Positions 51,434-59,279 of a stretch of DNA of 64,000 nucleotides are shown here, piece after piece. The notes under the pieces were generated by a model that was given only the letters and a program-made list of their open reading frames with translations, was not told the origin of the DNA and searched no databases. A program made the translations under genes and the position numbers. This DNA is from Herbiconiux ginsengi (GTDB lineage Bacteria > Actinomycetota > Actinomycetes > Actinomycetales > Microbacteriaceae), in NCBI RefSeq assembly GCF_900107435.1, contig NZ_FNPZ01000003.1:1-64000 (forward strand). The letters are read 5' to 3'. The first letter of the stretch is position 1. Each line of letters starts with the position of its first letter.

Positions 51434-51889
51434 ATGCCCCTGTTCGACAAGCTCGCCGTCTCGAGCCCCGATTTCGAGAACCTCGGCCGCATCCCCGATC
51501 GCCTCAGTGCCGACGGCGGCAACGAGACGCCCGTCGTCGAGTTCGCCGGCGCTCCCGAGGGCACGGTCGAGCTGGCGCTCATCGTGAACGACCCGGATGC
51601 GCCCCTGCCGAACGGTTTCACGCACTGGGTGGTCTACGGCATCCCCGCCGACGCCACGACCCTCGATCTCGCGGCCGACGGCGTGAAGGTGGCCCCGATG
51701 GGAGCCGGCCAGAGCGTCTGGTACGGCCCGCAGCCGCCGGCCGGCCACGGCGTGCACCACTACTTCTTCCACGTGTACGCGCTCGGCACCTCCGTCGAGG
51801 GCACCCCTGCGCGCGAGGAGTTCCTCGCGACCTACGCGGGCGACGTGCTCGAGACCGCCCGGTACGTCGGCACGTTCAGCAACGACTGA
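51434..51889 (+). CDS. YbhB/YbcL (PEBP, Raf-kinase-inhibitor-like) protein
   Basis: Small soluble protein of 151 residues of the phosphatidylethanolamine-binding-protein fold: IVNDPDAPLPNGFTHWVVYG and YGPQPPAGHGVHHYFFHVYAL are the ligand-pocket motifs. GAAAGGAA precedes ATG 51434. Members often sit in catabolic operons, but their role is unclear; binding of a small anionic ligand is the usual suggestion. It has no assigned step in B6 breakdown. Confidence 0.87.
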   Translation: MPLFDKLAVSSPDFENLGRIPDRLSADGGNETPVVEFAGAPEGTVELALIVNDPDAPLPNGFTHWVVYGIPADATTLDLAADGVKVAPMGAGQSVWYGPQPPAGHGVHHYFFHVYALGTSVEGTPAREEFLATYAGDVLETARYVGTFSND

Positions 51890-51898
51890 CACCGGATC

Positions 51899-52618
51899 AT
51901 GCCCATCACCGACGCCCACATGCACGTGGGGGACTTCCCGACCTTCGGGGTCAGCCTCGACGAAGACGGCCTCGCGGAGTACCTGGCGAAGAACGACATC
52001 GACAGCGCGATGGTGTTCCACCAGGACAACGCGATGGTGCAGCGGGTGATCCAGGACATCCCCGGTGCCTACGGGCTGTACTGGGCGAATCCGAAGAACC
52101 CCGACGTGGTCGCGGAGCTCCGGGACTTCCTCGACGACCCGAAGTTCCGCGGCGTGAAGCTGCATCCCCTGATGGACGGCTTCCACCCCGACGACCCGCT
52201 CGTCTGGCCGATCATCGAGCTGTTGATCGAACGCGACCTGCCGGCGCTCATCCACTGCGGGCATCCGATCTTCTCGCTGCCGTGGAGCATCGAGGAGCTG
52301 ATCGCGCGCTACGAAGAGGCGAAGATCATCCTCGGGCACATGGGGCACGGCAACGTGATCTACATCGACGCGTCGATCGGGGTCGCGTCGCGGCATCCGA
52401 ACGTGTGGCTGGAGACGAGCGGGATGCCGATGAGCATCAAGATCCTCGAGGCCGTGCGGAAGGTGGGGGCGGACCGGGTGCTGTACGGCTCCGACGGTCC
52501 GTGGCACGAGCCCAAGGTCGAGCAGCTCAAGGTGCAGCTCGCGGGCCTGGAGCCCGCCGACCTCGCCGAGGTCATGAACGGCACGGCCCAGCGCCTCTTC
52601 CTCGGTGCCCACGCCTGA
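51899..52618 (+). CDS. Small amidohydrolase-superfamily (amidohydrolase_2) protein
   Basis: Metal-dependent TIM-barrel hydrolase or decarboxylase of 239 residues. Metal/catalytic residues: HMH in TDAHMHVGDF, histidines in GVKLHPLMDGF, PALIHCGHPIF and ILGHMGHGN, and the aspartate in LYGSDGPWHEP. It is shorter than most family members. Last gene of the operon, nine bases after the PEBP gene. The classical B6 pathway has no such enzyme; hydrolysis of a lactone or amide intermediate, a decarboxylation, or an unrelated substrate are all possible. Confidence 0.85.
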   Translation: MPITDAHMHVGDFPTFGVSLDEDGLAEYLAKNDIDSAMVFHQDNAMVQRVIQDIPGAYGLYWANPKNPDVVAELRDFLDDPKFRGVKLHPLMDGFHPDDPLVWPIIELLIERDLPALIHCGHPIFSLPWSIEELIARYEEAKIILGHMGHGNVIYIDASIGVASRHPNVWLETSGMPMSIKILEAVRKVGADRVLYGSDGPWHEPKVEQLKVQLAGLEPADLAEVMNGTAQRLFLGAHA

Positions 52619-52626
52619 CCGCCCTC

Positions 52627-52685
52627 TCGACCCGTCACTTCTCGTCGGAAACACGCCCTCTGAGCGACGAGAAGTGACGGGTCGA
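52627..52685. terminator. Perfect 21-bp inverted repeat between convergent operons
   Basis: Arms 52627-52647 and 52665-52685 are exact reverse complements with a 17-bp loop. The arm begins TCGACCCGTCACTTC and ends TCGTCG. It starts nine bases after one operon and ends 17 bases before the other, so a bidirectional terminator is likely. There is no T-run. It may also belong to a dispersed intergenic repeat family. Confidence 0.7.
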
Positions 52686-52701
52686 TGCGGCGGGCGGGAC
52701 G

Positions 52702-54267
52702 TCAGGCGTCGAAGTGGGCCGCGAAGGACTCGGCGATCGCGAGCACCGCGGCGTGCACGGGGCCGGCCGTGATCGACGGGATGACGGAGGCGTCGGCGAC
52801 GTGGAGGTTGTCGAGACCGCGGAAGCGCAAGGCGGGCGTGACCGGCGCCGTGTCGTCGGCGCCCATGGCGAGGGTGCCGACCGGGTGGTGGTGGGTGATC
52901 GCGGCCCGGGCGATGAAGGCGTCGAGCACCGCGGCGTCATCGGCATCGGAGCCGACGCCGGCCAGCCAGCGGGCGGGGAGGATCTCCTCCTCGCGCCAGG
53001 CGGTCAGCCCCGCCGATCCGCCCACCAGGCGGGCGTGCGCGAGCGCCGCCCGGAACGTGGCGCGATCGTGCTCGGTGTCGAGGTAGTTCGGGTCGATCAG
53101 GGGCTCGTCGGCGACATCCGGGCCGGTGATGCGGAGGGAACCACGGCTGGTGGGGTTCGTGACCCCGAAGAGCAGCGTGTAGCCGTCGCCGGGTGGCACG
53201 GCCGCGGCGGCGTCGGGGAACGACTCGGAGACGCTCGGCGCCACGACGCAGCCCACCACGATGTCGGCCGCTCCGGATGTCGCGGAGAGGCTCTCGAGCG
53301 AGAGATACGTCATCGATTCCGACAGCTGCAGTCGGGTCGGCGGCACCGGCCGGCTCGAACGGTAGAGGTTGCCGGCGCCCAGCAGGTGGTCGTGCAGATT
53401 GCGGCCGAGGCCGGGAGACGACAGCACGGGGGAGACCCCCGCGGCAGTGAGCACCTCGGGGTCGCCGACGCCCGAGCGCATGAGCAGCAGCGGATCGCCG
53501 ATCGAGCCACCCGCGAGGATGACGTCGCCCGCCTCGATGATCTCGTCGACCCCGTCGCGCGTGATGGCGACGCCGGTCACCCGTCCGCCGGCGATCACCA
53601 GGCGGTGCACGGTGACCCCCGTGAGCAGGGTGAGGTTCGGTCGCTCGAGCACCGGATCGAGGTAGACGTCGGAGACGGTGACCCGCTGCCCCTCGCGGAT
53701 GGTGAGCGAGTTGGGGGTGGCACCGAGCATCTCGCCGCCGTTGTGATCGGGGATGCGCGGAACGCCGAGCGCCGTCCAGGCGTCGAGGTAGTCGAGCACC
53801 AGCGGGCTGGAGAGGTCGGGCCCGGGGAGCAGCACGGGGAGAGGTCCGTCACCGCCGTGCACCGCATCCGCTCCGCCGGAGAAGGTCTCGGAAGCGCGGA
53901 AGAACGGCAGCAGGCCCTCCCACGACCAGCGCGGGTCGCCGGTCGCCTCGACCCAGCGGTCGAAGTCGGCCCGGCAGCCGCGCATGTGCGCCATGGCATG
54001 CACCAGGCTCGAGCCGCCCGGGCCCTTGCCCCGCGCCCAGTCGAGGCTGCGCCCCGCGAGACCGGGCTGCGGCGTGGTGCGGTAGGCCCAGTCGTAGGAG
54101 CGGCCGTGGATGAACGGCCAGAGTTCTGGCCGGCGCATCTCGGGGTCGGTGACGCGCTCACCGGCCTCCAGCACCGTCACCCGTCGCGAGGGATCGGCGC
54201 TGAGCCGGTTCGCGAGCACGCTGCCGGCGGAGCCCGCCCCGATGATCAGGACGTCGGAGAGCGCCAC
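52702..54267 (-). CDS. Pyridoxine 4-oxidase-like GMC flavoprotein
   Basis: FAD-dependent GMC oxidoreductase of 521 residues. FAD motif VLIIGAGSAGSVLANRLS; GMC stretches WARGKGPGGSSLVHAMAHMR and GLGRNLHDHLLGAGNLY; active-site histidines in AAITHHHPVGTLAMG. Segments such as GRSYDWAYRT, HNGGEMLGATPNSLTIREG, PVPPTRLQLSESMTY and SITAGPVHAAVLAIAE match the remembered Mesorhizobium pyridoxine 4-oxidase better than a general choline-dehydrogenase-like protein. It would convert pyridoxine to pyridoxal with O2. Start is GTG 54267, two bases after the pyridoxal-dehydrogenase stop. The alternative role is 4-pyridoxate dehydrogenase, which is also a GMC protein. Confidence 0.82.
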   Translation of the reverse strand: MALSDVLIIGAGSAGSVLANRLSADPSRRVTVLEAGERVTDPEMRRPELWPFIHGRSYDWAYRTTPQPGLAGRSLDWARGKGPGGSSLVHAMAHMRGCRADFDRWVEATGDPRWSWEGLLPFFRASETFSGGADAVHGGDGPLPVLLPGPDLSSPLVLDYLDAWTALGVPRIPDHNGGEMLGATPNSLTIREGQRVTVSDVYLDPVLERPNLTLLTGVTVHRLVIAGGRVTGVAITRDGVDEIIEAGDVILAGGSIGDPLLLMRSGVGDPEVLTAAGVSPVLSSPGLGRNLHDHLLGAGNLYRSSRPVPPTRLQLSESMTYLSLESLSATSGAADIVVGCVVAPSVSESFPDAAAAVPPGDGYTLLFGVTNPTSRGSLRITGPDVADEPLIDPNYLDTEHDRATFRAALAHARLVGGSAGLTAWREEEILPARWLAGVGSDADDAAVLDAFIARAAITHHHPVGTLAMGADDTAPVTPALRFRGLDNLHVADASVIPSITAGPVHAAVLAIAESFAAHFDA

Positions 54268-54269
54268 GG

Positions 54270-55004
54270 TCAGTTGCGGGTGTGCCCGGCGTCGACCACG
54301 AGCGTCTGCCCGGTGATCCAGCCCGCCTTCTCCGAGGCGAGGAATGCGACGGCGGGGGCGACGTCTTTCGGCAGACCGCGACGGTCGAAGGCCTGCATCG
54401 GCACGACGAATTCGAACCCGGCCTGGTGGGGGCCCGCGAGCACGCCTTCACTCGCGATGATGCCGGGGGCGACCGCGTTGATCGTGATGCCGAGCCTGCC
54501 GAGCTCGCCGGCGAGAGCGCGCACGAGACCGATCGACGCACCCTTGGTGGCCACGTAGTGGGCGCAGTCGGGCGTGCCGGCCACGAAGGTGTTCGAGGCG
54601 ATGTTCACGATGCGGCCGTAACCGGCCTTGCCCATCACGGGGGTGACGGCGTGGGTGACGAGGTAGAGGCCGTCGAGGTTCACCGACATGACCTTGCGCC
54701 ATTCCTCGAAGGTGATGTCGGCCCACGGAGTGAGGGGAACCAGCGCGGCGTTGTTCACCAGAACGTCGATGCGCCCCAGCTCGTCGACGATCTCGCCCAC
54801 CACGGCCGCGACCTGCTCGGGGCTCGACACGTCGAGCGTCTTCGCCACGCCGCCGATCCGCTCGGCGACCTTCGCCGCACCCTCGCCGTTCACGTCGGTG
54901 ACGACGACTTTCAGACCCTCCTCCGCCAGCTCTTCGGCGATGGCGGCACCGATGCCCTGGGCGGCTCCGGTGACGAGGGCGACGCGCTGTTCTGTCTCAG
55001 CCAT
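54270..55004 (-). CDS. Pyridoxal 4-dehydrogenase (SDR)
   Basis: NAD-dependent short-chain dehydrogenase of 244 residues. Cofactor loop TGAAQGIGAAIAEEL; catalytic NIASNTFVAGTPDCAHYVATK with serine, tyrosine and lysine; C-terminal WITGQTLVVDAGHTRN. The segments NNAALVPLTPWADI and VAPGIIASEGVLAGPHQAG follow the remembered Mesorhizobium pyridoxal 4-dehydrogenase closely. It oxidises the hemiacetal form of pyridoxal to 4-pyridoxolactone. Middle gene of the minus-strand operon, 44 bp after the lactonase. Confidence 0.87.
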   Translation of the reverse strand: MAETEQRVALVTGAAQGIGAAIAEELAEEGLKVVVTDVNGEGAAKVAERIGGVAKTLDVSSPEQVAAVVGEIVDELGRIDVLVNNAALVPLTPWADITFEEWRKVMSVNLDGLYLVTHAVTPVMGKAGYGRIVNIASNTFVAGTPDCAHYVATKGASIGLVRALAGELGRLGITINAVAPGIIASEGVLAGPHQAGFEFVVPMQAFDRRGLPKDVAPAVAFLASEKAGWITGQTLVVDAGHTRN

Positions 55005-55048
55005 GGTTCGATTTCTTCTCTCTGATCGGGTGATGTCGTGACGGGCGG

Positions 55049-55807
55049 TCAATTGCCGCCGTAGTACTCCGGGGCGAGCTTCCACTCCTGGAACGACTCG
55101 AGTTCGTGCGACGGGTAGACGTCGGCGTTCTTCGTGCGCGCGAGGTAGTTGAGGCGGCGGATCGCCTCGACCGACTTGGTGGGGTCGAGGTGGAAGCCCG
55201 CGATCCACTCCTTCTCGAGGGTGGTGCGGGTGTATCCGGCGTCGCCGCAGAAGAGCATGCTCTTCTCGTTCTCCAGCTCCACCAGCAGCGAGTAGTGGCC
55301 GATGGTGTGGCCCGGCGTCTCGAACAGCCAGACACCCGGCGCCACTTCGTAGTCGCCGGAGATGGGCTTGTAGGTCACGCCCGGGTGGTCGAAGGTGAGG
55401 TCGGAGTAGCCGAGGCGCTCGAAGGGCTCCGGCACTTTCGCGTGCCGCAACTCCTCCTTGTGCACGAGGGTGGTGGCCTTGGTGAGGTGCTTGTTGCCGC
55501 CCACGTGATCGAAGTGGAAGTGCGAGTTCACCACGATGTCGACGTCGTCGGGCGTGAAACCGCAGCGGGCGAGCTGGGCCGGGATGGTCTGCTCCGCGGT
55601 CTGCTCGGGCAGCTCGAAGGGCAGCACCTTGTTGACGTGGTCGAGGTCGAAGCCGGTGTCGTAGAGGATCAGGGCGTCGGGATGCTCGATCAGCACGCTG
55701 TACACCGGGAACCGCACCGGGTTGCCCGCGTTGATGTGCCAGTGCACGTCGGATTCGTCGATGACGAGCGTTCCGCCATCGAGCAGGTAGACCTTGGGGT
55801 CCGTCAT
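55049..55807 (-). CDS. 4-pyridoxolactonase (metallo-beta-lactamase fold)
   Basis: Zinc lactonase of 252 residues in the AHL-lactonase branch of the MBL superfamily. HxHxDH motif is VNSHFHFDHVGGN, further ligands in ETPGHTIGHYSLL and LFCGDAGYT. VYLLDGGTLVID and RFPVYSVLIEHPDAL match the remembered Mesorhizobium 4-pyridoxolactonase, which hydrolyses 4-pyridoxolactone to 4-pyridoxate. ATG 55807 is chosen over 55843 because of this conserved start. First gene of its operon, behind a region with three TTCTCA/TGAGAA half-sites. Confidence 0.88.
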   Translation of the reverse strand: MTDPKVYLLDGGTLVIDESDVHWHINAGNPVRFPVYSVLIEHPDALILYDTGFDLDHVNKVLPFELPEQTAEQTIPAQLARCGFTPDDVDIVVNSHFHFDHVGGNKHLTKATTLVHKEELRHAKVPEPFERLGYSDLTFDHPGVTYKPISGDYEVAPGVWLFETPGHTIGHYSLLVELENEKSMLFCGDAGYTRTTLEKEWIAGFHLDPTKSVEAIRRLNYLARTKNADVYPSHELESFQEWKLAPEYYGGN

Positions 55808-55826
55808 CGTGGCCTCATTCCATGGT

Positions 55827-55875
55827 TTCTCATATGGCGCCAATTAACGATCACGTTATGAGAAGCAATTTCTCA
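55827..55875. promoter_or_regulatory. TTCTCATA / TGAGAA-N5-TTCTCA operator cluster
   Basis: TTCTCATA (55827-55834), ATGAGAA (55858-55864) and TTCTCA (55870-55875). The last two form the 17-bp palindrome TGAGAA-GCAAT-TTCTCA, of the size IclR-family proteins bind. It precedes the lactonase operon. Confidence 0.6.
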
Positions 55876-55917
55876 CTGTCAAGAGGCTCGCCCGGAGTTT
55901 ACCCATCGGTAACACGC

Positions 55918-56313
55918 TCAGCCGGCCGTGACCGCGGGGAAGTCGGGGAAGGTCGGTGCGAAGTCGTAGTGCGCCCACCGGTAGCAGTGGTCGAGCTGCG
56001 GGTCTTTCGCGAAGTCGCCGATGCAGGTCGCGTCTTGATAGCGGTCGCCGCTGTCGTCGGTGTAGTGCACGCGGCACAGCACCTTCCACACGGTGTCGGC
56101 GACCGACGGATCGTCGACCAGGTGGTCGGAGGGCAGCCAGCACTCCGTGGACGTGATGGCGTCGGCGGGCACGTTCGAGGTGGGGCCGGCCACCGCCGCG
56201 AGGGTGGTGAGGGCGGCGGCATCCTTCTGCGAGAGGGGAGCGGCCCCCGCGCATCCGCTGAGCGCGACGGCCAGGGTGAGAGCGACGAGAGGGAAATATG
56301 CGCGTCGGGGCAT
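55918..56313 (-). CDS. Hypothetical lipoprotein
   Basis: Exported protein of 131 residues with a signal peptide and lipobox ALSGC (Cys23). The mature part has four cysteines at about WLPSD, VLCRVHY, ATCIGDF and DHCYRW that could form disulfides, and a Trp/Tyr-rich C-terminus. AAGGAG precedes ATG 56313. It lies between the lactonase operon (same direction, 110 bp ahead) and the divergent BMP gene, so it may share the B6 regulation, but nothing in it shows a role. Confidence 0.75.
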   Translation of the reverse strand: MPRRAYFPLVALTLAVALSGCAGAAPLSQKDAAALTTLAAVAGPTSNVPADAITSTECWLPSDHLVDDPSVADTVWKVLCRVHYTDDSGDRYQDATCIGDFAKDPQLDHCYRWAHYDFAPTFPDFPAVTAG

Positions 56314-56394
56314 TGGGGTCTCCTTTTCCCTCATCGTCGGGGGCCCGTGTTTCCGGAGTGTAAAACCTGCAGATTCGTCGTTGACGCTGCCTTC

Positions 56395-56440
56395 GTTCTT
56401 CTCATACTGTATCGCTACCCCCGCACATTGTGAGAAGAAC
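56395..56440. promoter_or_regulatory. Inverted repeat GTTCTTCTCA / TGAGAAGAAC
   Basis: Perfect 10-bp arms at 56395-56404 and 56431-56440, between the lipoprotein gene and the BMP transporter gene. TTCTCATA (56399-56406) is identical to the site at 55827. Confidence 0.6.
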
Positions 56441-56498
56441 GTACCGAATTGATAACAACGAAGTTCGGGGGCCCTTACTCGAGAGGAAATCTTCGGCA

Positions 56499-57596
56499 AT
56501 GTTCACATTCAGCAGCCGCGGCAACCAGCGCCGCGTTATCACCCGGGTCGCCGTGCTGGCGACCACGGGCGCTCTAGCAGTCAGTCTCGCAGCGTGCTCC
56601 GGCGGTCGCGGCGGAGACGAATCCACCGGTGGCGCGACCACGTCGGCCGGAACCACCGTCAGCAAGTTCGCTCTCGTCGCACCCGAGAACGAGTCGGACT
56701 TCGGCTGGAACCAGGCCGGTCTCTTGGGCGCCGACCAGGCGGCCACCGAGCTCGGCATCGAGGTCACCCTCGTTCCGGATGCCGGCTGGGACAACACCGA
56801 GACCGTGCTCGGCCAGGTCGCCGACGGCGGGGCGCAGTTCATCATCGCTCACGCATCGGGCTACGGCGTGGCCGCCACCAGCGTGGCCGACGCGAAGAAC
56901 GTGCCCATCCTCATCCAGGACGCCGGAGAGAACATCCCCGGCAAGATCGCGGTCACCAAGACCCAGGCGCAGGAGGGCGGCTACCTCGCCGGCATCGCCG
57001 CGGCGATGACGACGAAGAGCAAGACGATCGGCATCGTGGTGTCGGCCGACGACCTCAACTGGTTCAAGATGTCGGCCGGATTCGCGGAGGGCGTCTACAG
57101 CGTCGACCCGTCGATCACCGTGCTCTACACCTCGGTCGGCCCGGCTGCCTACGCGGATGCCGCGGGCGGCAAGACCGCGACCGAGCAGCTCATCGCCTCG
57201 GGCGCCGACGTCATCTTCGGCATGGGCGACGGTGCCACGCACGGCTACCTGCAGGCCGTCGAGGCCGCACCCGGTGTGAAGTACATCGCCGACATCGGCG
57301 ACGTCACCTCGGGCCTAAGCGACCCGAGCGTGCTTCTCACCTCGGTGCTCTGGAACTACGGCCCCACCTATGTGCAGGCGATCAAGGACGTCGAAGCAGG
57401 CACCTTCGGTGAGGCGGGCTACGAGCTGACCACGGAGAACGGCGGGCTCTCGTTGCAGGAGACCGACCAGTTGACCCCGGAGATGCAGACCGCGATCGAC
57501 ACCGCCAAGGCAGGCATCGCCGACGGATCGATCGTGCCCACCCCGGCCACGACGCCCGACGAGGTCGCCAAGGTCATCGCCGCCAAGGGCGCCTGA
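56499..57596 (+). CDS. BMP-family (PnrA-like) ABC transporter binding lipoprotein
   Basis: Solute-binding lipoprotein of 365 residues (lipobox SLAAC, Cys28) of the basic-membrane-protein/PnrA family, which normally binds purine nucleosides. Family stretches: DFGWNQAGLLGADQAATELG, ITKTQ-like VTKTQAQEGGYLAGIAAAM, FGMGDGATHGYLQAVE. GAGAGGAAA precedes ATG 56499. First gene of an operon with the ATPase, two permeases and pyridoxamine-pyruvate aminotransferase, so a B6 vitamer is the probable ligand. Nucleoside import is the alternative. Confidence 0.9.
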   Translation: MFTFSSRGNQRRVITRVAVLATTGALAVSLAACSGGRGGDESTGGATTSAGTTVSKFALVAPENESDFGWNQAGLLGADQAATELGIEVTLVPDAGWDNTETVLGQVADGGAQFIIAHASGYGVAATSVADAKNVPILIQDAGENIPGKIAVTKTQAQEGGYLAGIAAAMTTKSKTIGIVVSADDLNWFKMSAGFAEGVYSVDPSITVLYTSVGPAAYADAAGGKTATEQLIASGADVIFGMGDGATHGYLQAVEAAPGVKYIADIGDVTSGLSDPSVLLTSVLWNYGPTYVQAIKDVEAGTFGEAGYELTTENGGLSLQETDQLTPEMQTAIDTAKAGIADGSIVPTPATTPDEVAKVIAAKGA

Positions 57597-57677
57597 CCCC
57601 ACTCGATCAGACAGGACTCGGTGCCGGGCGATCCGGTTCGGCACCGAGTCCGATCCACTCACGCCGAGGAGCCCTTC

Positions 57678-59279
57678 TTGACACCATCGACCGCGCCGGA
57701 CGTGATCTCGCTCCGCGACATCACCAAGGCCTTTCCCGGGGTCGTCGCCAACGATCACATCTCGCTCGACATCGTGAGCGGCCAGGTGCACTGCCTGCTC
57801 GGCGAGAACGGCGCGGGCAAGTCGACCCTGATCAGCATCCTCGCCGGCATGCAGCAGCCCGACGCCGGCACGATCTCGATCAACGGCGTGCCCGCCGCGA
57901 TCACCTCGCCGAAAGCCGCGGTCGACTACGGCATCGGCGTGGTGCACCAGCACTCCACGCTGGTGCCCGCGTTCACCGTGCTCGAGAACCTCATGCTCGG
58001 CGAGACCGGCCTGATGATGCAGAAGAAGCGCGCGGCGGAACGGCTCGACGAGCTCTCCGAGCTGCTCGGCGCCCAGATCGATCCGCATGCCCTCGCCGCC
58101 GACCTCGGTCTCGGTCAGCAGCAACAGGTCGAGATCGCGAAGGCGATCTGGAAGGGCAGCCGGTTGCTCGTGCTCGACGAGCCGACCTCGATGCTCACAC
58201 CGCAAGCCATCGAGAACCTCTCGGAGAGCGTCGCCCGCGTCAAGGCGCAGGGGCTCGCCGTGGTGTTCATCACCCACAAGCTGCGCGAGGCCTACGCCAT
58301 GGGCGACTGCGTCACCGTGCTCCGCGGCGGCCGCAACGTGGGCCACATCTCGGTGGAGGAGCTCGCGACCTACAGCGAACAGCAGGCGCAGGACGCCATC
58401 CTCCGGGCGATGTTCGGCGACGACCTGAAGACGGTCGGCGCCGAGGATGCGGCCGAACTCGCCGGCGCGACCGAGTCGACGCGGGAGATCCGCAGCATCG
58501 ACCTGGCCACCCGCCCGGTGCGCCTGGAACTGCTCGGCGTCTCCAGCCACGGGCACGGCCGCGACGTGGAGGTCGACGACGTCGCCCTCCAGGTGCACGA
58601 GGGCGAGATCCTGGGGGTGGCCGGCATCGACGGGCACGGCCAGGGGGCGCTCGCCGAGGTCGTCGCCGGCCAGCGGTCGGCGTCATCCGGAACCGTGCGC
58701 TTCGACGGCAAAGACGTGACGAGACTCGGCGTGCGGGGCCGCCAGCAGCTCGGCTTGCGCTACGTGACCGACGACCGGCTGCACGAAGGAACGGTCGGGT
58801 CGATGTCGGTCGCCCTCAACCTCGTGATCAAACGGATCGGCCAGCGACCGTTCTGGCGGTTCGGCCAGATCCAGAACAAGGCCGTCGACCAGGAGGCCGC
58901 TCGGCTGATCGCGGAGTACGACATCCGTACCCCCTCGCCCGCCACGCGTGCCGGCACGCTCTCCGGCGGCAACATCCAGAAGATCCTGCTCGCCCGCGAA
59001 CTCACGCACGGCGCGCGACTCGTGGTGGTGAACAAGCCCACCTACGGGCTCGACCTGAAGACCGTGCAGCTCGTGCGGGAGATCCTCATCGACTTCGCCT
59101 CGAACGGCGGATCGGTGCTGCTGCTGTCGACCGATCTCGACGAACTCGTCGAGCTCTCGCACCGCATCGAGGTCATCTCGCGCGGCCGGATCGTGGGCAG
59201 CGTGACGAACGACGGGCCGGGAACGGCGGAGAAGGTGGGCCACTACATGACCGGTGCGATCGAGGGTGTGCAGGCATGA
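57678..59279 (+). CDS. Twin-domain ABC ATPase, nucleoside/BMP importer type
   Basis: ATP-binding protein of 533 residues with two fused ABC domains as in RbsA/YufO-like importers. Domain 1: Walker A GENGAGKST, VVHQHSTLVPAFTVLENL, LGLGQQQQVEIAKAIWKG, Walker B LLVLDEPTSMLT. Domain 2: GVAGIDGHGQGALAEVVAG replaces a normal Walker A, with LSGGNIQKILLARELTH; its ATPase site is degenerate as usual in this family. No ATG or GTG fits; TTG 57678 lies behind GAGGAG at normal distance and is the likely start. Four-base overlap with the first permease. Confidence 0.9.
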   Translation: MTPSTAPDVISLRDITKAFPGVVANDHISLDIVSGQVHCLLGENGAGKSTLISILAGMQQPDAGTISINGVPAAITSPKAAVDYGIGVVHQHSTLVPAFTVLENLMLGETGLMMQKKRAAERLDELSELLGAQIDPHALAADLGLGQQQQVEIAKAIWKGSRLLVLDEPTSMLTPQAIENLSESVARVKAQGLAVVFITHKLREAYAMGDCVTVLRGGRNVGHISVEELATYSEQQAQDAILRAMFGDDLKTVGAEDAAELAGATESTREIRSIDLATRPVRLELLGVSSHGHGRDVEVDDVALQVHEGEILGVAGIDGHGQGALAEVVAGQRSASSGTVRFDGKDVTRLGVRGRQQLGLRYVTDDRLHEGTVGSMSVALNLVIKRIGQRPFWRFGQIQNKAVDQEAARLIAEYDIRTPSPATRAGTLSGGNIQKILLARELTHGARLVVVNKPTYGLDLKTVQLVREILIDFASNGGSVLLLSTDLDELVELSHRIEVISRGRIVGSVTNDGPGTAEKVGHYMTGAIEGVQA

